Of a stretch of 6,960 nt of DNA, positions 1 through 5,523 are shown one piece after another (positions within the stretch are counted from its first letter, which is position 1; each line of letters opens with the position of its first letter). The notes under the pieces were generated by a model, which was not told the DNA's origin, made no database searches, and saw only the letters and a list, made by a program, of their open reading frames with translations. The DNA is from Bacteroidales bacterium (GTDB lineage: Bacteria > Bacteroidota > Bacteroidia > Bacteroidales > UBA7960), in assembly GCA_007128045.1 (NCBI GenBank), contig SKYG01000022.1:1-6960 (forward strand). Reading direction: 5' to 3'. The position numbers were made by a program, and so were the translations under genes.

Positions 1-333
1 AATAACCAGTGGGCCACGGTTAGCCCCCCTTACTCTCAATGAAGGAAAGTCAGATCCCGGCTGTCCACCTGCCTGGTCAACAAATAACCCGGGAAGCCGG
101 CCAAATAATGCACTTCCGAAATTTGAAATGGATCCGTTTTGAAGTTGATCACCAGAGATAGTAGAAACAGAAGATGTAACGCTCTTCCAATGTTGTTTAC
201 CATAAGCAATATTTATATTGCTTTTTTCGCGAATATTCCGGTTAACCTCTGTCGTATCAGTTTGCGACCAGCTATTTGAGACAATAGCAAACAGCATGAT
301 AAAGAATGTATAAAATTTTATTTGTTTTTTCAT
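1..333 (-). CDS. Second SusC-like TonB-dependent outer-membrane receptor, N-terminal part (cut by the left window edge)
   Basis: An open frame of 111 codons runs from the ATG at 333-331 to the window edge without a stop. The start MKKQIKFYTFFIMLFAIVSN is a signal peptide, probably cleaved at SWS|Q after residue 23. After a short linker with a degenerate VVVGYG-like segment (NIAYGKQ, residues 41-47), the TonB plug domain begins directly. Residues 75-103 align without gaps to residues 175-203 of the upstream SusC protein, with 17 of 29 identical, including GRLPGL, QAGG, PG.D and the final RG. The carboxypeptidase-regulatory-like domain that normally precedes the plug in SusC proteins is missing, so the plug sits 100 residues earlier. 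The role inferred from the family is TonB-powered import of oligosaccharide or a similar ligand across the outer membrane, usually with a SusD partner, which would be expected next downstream. The gene starts 30 bp after the SusD stop. The receptor class is well supported. The substrate and the integrity of the barrel cannot be judged. Confidence 0.88.
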   Translation of the reverse strand, partial: MKKQIKFYTFFIMLFAIVSNSWSQTDTTEVNRNIREKSNINIAYGKQHWKSVTSSVSTISGDQLQNGSISNFGSALFGRLPGLFVDQAGGQPGSDFPSLRVRGANRGPLVI

Positions 334-341
334 AATGCTAA

Positions 342-352
342 TTTTAACTCCT
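342..352 (-). promoter_or_regulatory. Translation-initiation region of the second SusC-like gene
   Basis: On the mRNA strand this stretch contains AGGAG (352-348), a real Shine-Dalgarno match, followed by TAAAA (346-342). AGGAG lies 14 nt before the ATG at 333, longer than the usual 5-10 nt, while TAAAA lies 8 nt before it. It is the only gap in the window with a clear anti-Shine-Dalgarno complement. This supports the ATG at 333 as the start. The next in-frame ATG, codon 13, would destroy the signal peptide. Confidence 0.45.
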
Positions 353-369
353 GATTAATATGATTAATA
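352..369 (-). repeat. 9-bp perfect tandem duplication over the SusD stop codon
   Basis: The plus-strand unit TGATTAATA occurs twice with no gap (352-360 and 361-369). On the coding strand it reads TAT TAA TCA TAT TAA TCA, so the unit is in frame with the SusD gene. The first TAA (366-364) is the stop and the second (357-355) is a back-up stop in the same frame. The flanking bases do not extend the repeat. ATTAAT is also self-complementary, giving a weak AT-only dyad (354-359 with 363-368), too weak to count as a terminator. It may simply be a replication-slippage product. Confidence 0.8.
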
Positions 370-2184
370 ACCCGGATTTTGATGCAGACCCGGCGTATTG
401 TTCACCCAATTATTGTGAAATGGGTGGAAATACAATCTATCTTGCCATTGATAAGTCCAATTTAGGTTGTGTCTGGAAACAACTCCGTTAGTAATTCTGG
501 CACCTGTCATTTCAAATACCAAATCCTCGGTCTCTTTCCAGCGTCTCAAATCAAAGTAGCGCTGGGCTTCCAAATAAAACTCCACTCTTCTTTCATATTT
601 TATGGCATTATGAAACTTTTCTTCGGCTGTTTCTCCATCATAATTATCCGGGTTGTAATCAGGCATACCCGACCTCGATCTTACATAGTTTAAATATTGA
701 ATGGCCTCTGCATCGGGGCCGTTATTCAACCTGTTTAAGGCCTCCGCATAAAGCAAATAAACGTCTGCCAATCGAAGAATTGGATGCACTGCACTATGCG
801 TAATGGCTTGGCTTTCACCCAACGCTTCATTTACAAACTTTCGCACCATAAAACTGGTCACAAACATGGACCAGTCTCCGTGGGTACGATCAGGAACAGA
901 TGGATCAATATCGAAATTGATCAACTTATCATTGTAGCTTTCACCAAATGTAGAGCCATGGTACACGATGTTTTGATGAAATCTGGGATCACGATTACTG
1001 GAAAATGACTGATCGGTATAGCCGGCATCCTGTCCGGCCTGAGAAATAATTGGCTTGGTCCCATCCCCGTTTTCATAACCTTTTATCGGAAATTTACCGT
1101 TCCGCAATTGGTACCCGTCAACATGCTGAAATGTTGGTTGATAAGCAACTTCAGCACGATTATACCAACCTATTCCGGCAGGATAGTTCATCTGATTAAA
1201 TGCGTAAGCCCAGCCTCCAACTACATTATAAGCAGGCCAACGTTCGAATATAAGGTGCTCCTTAGTTAAATTAAGGGCAAGTTCGTATATGTTGTTCTCA
1301 ACTCCAGCATCTTCATAAAGTCCGTAACCGCCTGAATGAGCGGCATCAATGGCTTCTTTACAAGCATCAGCAGCACGCTTCCATCGTTGTTGATCGTAGT
1401 TTCCATAGCCCAATACCTCTGGATGCTCATAACCTGAAGCGTAGGATGGCGTAGGTCCGTTATACAAATCACTGGCTGCATAAACCAAAACCTTTGCTTT
1501 TAATGCCTTTGCGGCAACACTTGTAAGTCTTCCTGTCCATCGGTCATCCCAGGATACCGGCAATAAATCAGCAGCAATATCCAAACGATAAACGATACTG
1601 TCAACCAAATCTGAGAAAGGTGCACGTGGAATTGGGTCTTCCCCGCCTACAAGGCGCTTATTAATCCATGGAAGACTACCCCATTTTCTGAAACCTTTGA
1701 AATACTGATATGCAATGTGAGCATGTGCTTCACCTCTCATTTGATTGATATATTGTTCATCGGCACTTGATGCAGCCGGAATAGTTCCCGCTTTCTCCAG
1801 ATATATATTGGCAGTTCGCACTGCAAAAAACAGGCGAGGCAAAGGATATTTTTGAAAACTGGTTGTACCCATGTTTCCTTCAACATATTGCCAATGATTT
1901 GTAAACGGGGCTCTCGGGAAATACAAGTCTTCACCAATATCAGACCATCCAAACCAGGCATCGTCCCACCAGTTTAGCGGAATATTATTGGATCCAAAAA
2001 AACGCTTATGATACAAAGAATGAATTAATTGTTCAGCGTTAGCAGATGATGTAAATATAGTGTCAATGGTAACATCACTTCCTGCCGGTTTTGCCAGAAA
2101 ATCTTTCTCGCAGGAAAGCAGAGGAGTCATTATCACTGCAAAGACAGCAAGCTTTTTAATATAGTAACTAATATTATTTTTCAT
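364..2184 (-). CDS. SusD/RagB-family surface glycan-binding lipoprotein
   Basis: A complete 606-residue outer-membrane lipoprotein that, by family, captures oligosaccharides at the cell surface and acts as a lid on its SusC partner. The N-terminus has a hydrophobic signal ending in the lipobox LLSC with the lipidated Cys at 25. The following EKD resembles the charged export tag that sends Bacteroidota lipoproteins to the cell surface. Residues 149-178 (MRGEAHAHIAYQYFKGFRKW and after) and about 225-285 match the TPR-like helical scaffold of SusD. RDPRFHQNIVYHG (398-410) is the family DPRF motif. The C-terminal SusD/RagB region includes HPILRLADVYLLYAEALNR (467-485), the YERR.E...EAQRYFDLRRW stretch (530-549) and the usual ending QNPGY. 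An aromatic-rich segment (72-100) may contribute to ligand contact. The length is slightly above the usual 500-600. The gene starts 16 bp after the SusC stop, as expected for a cognate pair. The family is essentially certain. The ligand is unknown: no CAZyme is nearby to indicate it. Confidence 0.96.
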   Translation of the reverse strand: MKNNISYYIKKLAVFAVIMTPLLSCEKDFLAKPAGSDVTIDTIFTSSANAEQLIHSLYHKRFFGSNNIPLNWWDDAWFGWSDIGEDLYFPRAPFTNHWQYVEGNMGTTSFQKYPLPRLFFAVRTANIYLEKAGTIPAASSADEQYINQMRGEAHAHIAYQYFKGFRKWGSLPWINKRLVGGEDPIPRAPFSDLVDSIVYRLDIAADLLPVSWDDRWTGRLTSVAAKALKAKVLVYAASDLYNGPTPSYASGYEHPEVLGYGNYDQQRWKRAADACKEAIDAAHSGGYGLYEDAGVENNIYELALNLTKEHLIFERWPAYNVVGGWAYAFNQMNYPAGIGWYNRAEVAYQPTFQHVDGYQLRNGKFPIKGYENGDGTKPIISQAGQDAGYTDQSFSSNRDPRFHQNIVYHGSTFGESYNDKLINFDIDPSVPDRTHGDWSMFVTSFMVRKFVNEALGESQAITHSAVHPILRLADVYLLYAEALNRLNNGPDAEAIQYLNYVRSRSGMPDYNPDNYDGETAEEKFHNAIKYERRVEFYLEAQRYFDLRRWKETEDLVFEMTGARITNGVVSRHNLNWTYQWQDRLYFHPFHNNWVNNTPGLHQNPGY

Positions 2185-2200
2185 GTCAGATAGGTTTTAG
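2185..2200 (-). promoter_or_regulatory. SusC-SusD junction without Shine-Dalgarno sequence
   Basis: The 16-nt gap reads CTAAAACCTATCTGAC on the mRNA strand directly before the SusD ATG. It has no AGGAG-like core. The only recurring element is TAAAA (2199-2195), 10 nt before the start. This fits the Shine-Dalgarno-poor initiation known in Bacteroidota. There is no room for a separate promoter or terminator, so the two genes should share one transcript. Confidence 0.4.
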
Positions 2201-5200
2201 CTAAAATTGCACTTGAATTCCAAGATTAATAACTCTAGAACGAGGATATCGAAGCTGACCATTGGTCGCTTCCGGATCAACATGCTTAATTCCACTAAAA
2301 GTCAATAAATCCATGCCATTGGTATAAACACGAATATTATCAATACCTAGTTGATTTATTAACTGCCGGGAAGAGTCAAAGGTGTAGGAAATTTCTACGT
2401 TTTTTAATCTCAAATAAGTAGCATCTTGATACCAGTATGAGCCATCCAAAGCCCAGTTGTTATTGGTAGCCAGAAGACGGGGAAATTCGATTTCTGCGTC
2501 GGCTTCATATCTTTCAGGGGTGTATCGCTTCATCACAAAATCAAGTATGGAGCCTCTTTCAGGTAAGGGTCTAATATTGGTTCGTTTGTTAACTGAGAAA
2601 TCAGAGGCTCCCTGCAACATCAGAGAAAAAGACCAACCTTTATGAGTAATACCAGCCCTCAATCCAAACATGGTTTCCGGGAATCTGGTAGTTCCCAAAT
2701 AACCCTGGTCCATTTCGTCTATAATACCATCTCCATTACGATCAATGATTCTGAGATCTCCGGCAGAAACATCGCTCCCACCACTAAAAACCTGATAAGC
2801 CTGGTACGTTTCAAAGGTTGCATCCGGGTTTTGCTCTTTATACACCTGCCACAACTCCTCTTTGTATGCGTTGGCCTCTTCAGCAGTCATGAAGAAACCT
2901 TCCTGTTGGTAGCCCCAAAATTCACCAACCCTTCTTCCAGTTTGCGCCTGATAATCATAAGGTTGTGTTGGCTCATCCACTTCAATTATTCTATTCCTTG
3001 AATGTGTGTAATTTAAGTTCACCCATATCCTGGTATTGGTGTTTATTCTTTCATTGAATCCCAATTCAATTTCATATCCTTCATTTTTTACCCGCCCCAA
3101 ATTTAAGGCAAGGGTACCCGTCTGCTGGTAAACAGGAACAACTCTCTGATTAATAAGGATATCCGTTCTGTCTTCTTTAAAATAATCAAACTTAAGCGAA
3201 AATAAGTCCCTGAAGAATGCAAGATCGGCTCCATAATTAATTTTGACTGATTTTTCCCAGGTAACATTCGGGTTTCCAGCGACTCCGGGAACAGAAATCC
3301 AATGACGGTTCGTTGATCCAGGTTGACCAAAAAGGAGGGGGAAGTTATACCAGTTGCTAAGTCCGGGAGCATTCATTGAATAGGAATCTGGCAGGTACAA
3401 AAAACGAATATCCTGCCCACCTACACGCATTTTATCATTTCCCACAGTACCATATGAAAACCTGAATTTACCGTAGGAAAGGATATTCTCATTGAGAATG
3501 TTCTTTAACCATGGCTCTTCCGTGAATGTCCAACCAGCAGAATAGGCGGGAAACAATCCAAAACGCTTACCTTCATCAAAATTCTCTGAACCGTTGTATC
3601 CCAAATTAAATTCAGCCATATAACGGTTCCTGAAATTATAGGTAGTACGACCCACAAGCCCAAGGTAAGAACGGGGAATAGAATTAAACGTATTTTGAGA
3701 AAAGTGCGATTTATCAGCATTTCCAAGAAACAAAGCAGTTACCGCATGATCGCCGCCAAAGGTTCGGTCATAGTTTATGGCAAATTCGTAATACTCCTTT
3801 CTTGATTTTCCCTGACTCACACTATTGAACGGTAAAATATTTTCTTTCGCCTGATACAATGTCACCGTTCCATCCTCTTCCAGATATGGTTCCCAGTAGG
3901 GAATTCTGTTTGGATTTTTTGCCCTTTGAATATAATTCTGGAAGTAACTGGTAAGTGAAACGGTTCCCTTAGCTGACAATCCCTCTGTTATAAAATTCAG
4001 TTTCTGATCAATAATAAAAGTGTAATCAGCGGTATTCTCCAACTCAACATTATATCCGCGAAAATCGTTATTAAGTAAAACCGAGTTGGCATTCTCCTCC
4101 AACATCACTACCTTACCATCATGTATGTATCCTTGCCAGGGTGATGAGTGCTGCTGGGCACTCCAATAGAAAGCACGAGCAGGTTCTGTATTGGGTTGCC
4201 CAAGAGAGGTGTTTCTATTAAAACTCCCACCAATATTGATCCTACCTATAGTAGTCTCAGTAAGCGCGACATCAATATTTGTACGGTAATTATATCTTTT
4301 ATAACTGGTGGATTGATCCAGTCCGGGATTTAGTTCTTTGAACAGGCCTCCCTGATCAAAATATCCCAATGAAGCGAAATACTTAAGTTTTTCTGTACCG
4401 CCCCTTATCGTAAAATTATGTTGTTGTTGAGTGGCATAATCATTAAACATCAAATCAGCATAATCGGTACTTGGATAGAAAAATGGGTCTGTTGGGTTCA
4501 TAGGATTTCCATCAATTACTCCTTTGAATCTATCACGTATATGCTGGGGGTACGGAGCGGAGGGATCAGAAGTATTAGCTGCAAAACCCGAAAATTCATT
4601 CAATAGCCCTGTTTGTTGATAACTGTCAATAAAGCTGATTTGATTGGTGGGAACAAGGACGGCCATACTGGATTTGTAGTTGATCTTTGCCGGCCCCAGT
4701 TGTCCACGTTTCGTAGTTACCAGGATCACACCGTTTGCACCTCTCACACCAAAAACTGCTGTCGAGGATGCATCTTTTAATATGGACAGCGACTCAATCT
4801 CGTTTGGATCCAAAAAATTCAGCGCGGTCATGTCTCTTTCAACCCCATCGATCAAAATAAGGGGATCCGAACCTGGCCCCGCATCAAGCGTCCCAATGCC
4901 TCGTATTTTAATGGTTGATGCATCTTTCCCTGGACGACCTCCTGCCTGATTCGAAATCAACCCAGGCAAACGACCCCCAAGTGCCTGTGAAACATTACTT
5001 ACAGGCTGCTCCACAAGTTCATCAGATGAAATAGAAGATAGCGCACCTGTCACCGTCTCTTTTCTCTGGGTGCCATAACCCACAACAACGACCTCGTCTA
5101 AACCCAATATTTCATACTGAAGCACAATGGTTAAGTGATTCAAACCTGTCACATTAGCTTCCTCTTTCTTCATCCCAACAAAAGTGACCACCAGCGTAGC

Positions 5201-5506
5201 ATCTTCAGGTACCCCTGATAACGAAAAGTTACCATCCATATCAGTGGTAACACCAATAGTGGTTCCTTTTACAGCCACTGTGGCGAATGGCACAGGCTCT
5301 CCTGACTGGTCGGATACATTACCCGTCACAGTCTTGGTCTGACCCTGAAGAAATGAGGCAGTCCCCATTTCTTTTTCTCGAGATGCAGATATCTCTGCAA
5401 TCGACTGTAAGGGAACCAGCAGCAATAGTAGCCATAAAAAGCTTAAAACAAGCCTTATTTTGGTTACAGAGAAACCGGTTCCTTCAAGCGTAATAGATTT
5501 TTTCAT
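2201..5506 (-). CDS. SusC/RagA-family TonB-linked outer-membrane receptor
   Basis: A complete 1101-residue receptor that, by family, imports a polymer fragment delivered by its SusD partner into the periplasm using TonB-ExbBD energy. Order of parts: a signal peptide with a hydrophobic core at 19-33, cleaved around 37-42; a carboxypeptidase-regulatory-like beta-sandwich at about 57-131 (TVTGNVSDQSGEPVPFATV, then GTT.G..TD.DG.FSL); the SusC signature DEVVVVGYGTQRKETVTGAL (137-156), which holds the TonB-box-like region; a plug domain at about 150-270 with DPLILIDGVE (214-223) and KDASSTAVFGVRGANGVILV (244-263); and a beta-barrel to the C-terminus ending in an aromatic strand (NLGIQVQF). DRNGDGIID (922-930) is the EF-hand-like loop common in SusC barrels. 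There is no STN domain, so it is not an anti-sigma-signalling transducer. It has no cysteine at all. The next Met after M1 is residue 47, so the start is unambiguous. The length is normal for the family. The gene lies 17 bp after the TPR gene and 16 bp before its SusD partner. The substrate is not inferable. Confidence 0.97.
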   Translation of the reverse strand: MKKSITLEGTGFSVTKIRLVLSFLWLLLLLVPLQSIAEISASREKEMGTASFLQGQTKTVTGNVSDQSGEPVPFATVAVKGTTIGVTTDMDGNFSLSGVPEDATLVVTFVGMKKEEANVTGLNHLTIVLQYEILGLDEVVVVGYGTQRKETVTGALSSISSDELVEQPVSNVSQALGGRLPGLISNQAGGRPGKDASTIKIRGIGTLDAGPGSDPLILIDGVERDMTALNFLDPNEIESLSILKDASSTAVFGVRGANGVILVTTKRGQLGPAKINYKSSMAVLVPTNQISFIDSYQQTGLLNEFSGFAANTSDPSAPYPQHIRDRFKGVIDGNPMNPTDPFFYPSTDYADLMFNDYATQQQHNFTIRGGTEKLKYFASLGYFDQGGLFKELNPGLDQSTSYKRYNYRTNIDVALTETTIGRINIGGSFNRNTSLGQPNTEPARAFYWSAQQHSSPWQGYIHDGKVVMLEENANSVLLNNDFRGYNVELENTADYTFIIDQKLNFITEGLSAKGTVSLTSYFQNYIQRAKNPNRIPYWEPYLEEDGTVTLYQAKENILPFNSVSQGKSRKEYYEFAINYDRTFGGDHAVTALFLGNADKSHFSQNTFNSIPRSYLGLVGRTTYNFRNRYMAEFNLGYNGSENFDEGKRFGLFPAYSAGWTFTEEPWLKNILNENILSYGKFRFSYGTVGNDKMRVGGQDIRFLYLPDSYSMNAPGLSNWYNFPLLFGQPGSTNRHWISVPGVAGNPNVTWEKSVKINYGADLAFFRDLFSLKFDYFKEDRTDILINQRVVPVYQQTGTLALNLGRVKNEGYEIELGFNERINTNTRIWVNLNYTHSRNRIIEVDEPTQPYDYQAQTGRRVGEFWGYQQEGFFMTAEEANAYKEELWQVYKEQNPDATFETYQAYQVFSGGSDVSAGDLRIIDRNGDGIIDEMDQGYLGTTRFPETMFGLRAGITHKGWSFSLMLQGASDFSVNKRTNIRPLPERGSILDFVMKRYTPERYEADAEIEFPRLLATNNNWALDGSYWYQDATYLRLKNVEISYTFDSSRQLINQLGIDNIRVYTNGMDLLTFSGIKHVDPEATNGQLRYPRSRVINLGIQVQF

Positions 5507-5523
5507 AGATCATCAGATTTTAA
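5507..5523 (-). promoter_or_regulatory. TPR gene-SusC junction without Shine-Dalgarno sequence
   Basis: The 17-nt gap reads TTAAAATCTGATGATCT on the mRNA strand before the SusC ATG. It has no purine-rich Shine-Dalgarno core. TAAAA (5522-5518) lies 11 nt before the start, close to its place in the SusC-SusD gap. The gap holds no hairpin or recognisable Bacteroidota promoter (TTTG at -33, TAnnTTTG at -7). A promoter inside the end of the TPR gene is not excluded, but the simplest reading is read-through from the TPR gene into SusC. Confidence 0.4.

Noticed and set aside
334..363. Possible terminator between SusD and the second SusC-like gene
   Set aside because: The only dyad is a 6-bp AT-only ATTAAT repeat with no GC stem and no following T-run, too weak for an intrinsic terminator.
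919..936. A CAGGAACAGATGG-like stretch considered for a plus-strand start or regulatory site
   Set aside because: It lies inside SusD coding sequence on the other strand and opens no meaningful reading frame.
2715..2745. DRNGDGIID in SusC as evidence of a fused calcium-binding or dockerin-like domain
   Set aside because: This DxNxDG loop is a routine part of SusC-family barrels at this position, so it does not indicate a fusion.
2642..3001. A 119-codon plus-strand open frame
   Set aside because: It lies wholly antisense within the SusC barrel, has no domain-like character, and the opposite strand encodes an intact family member.
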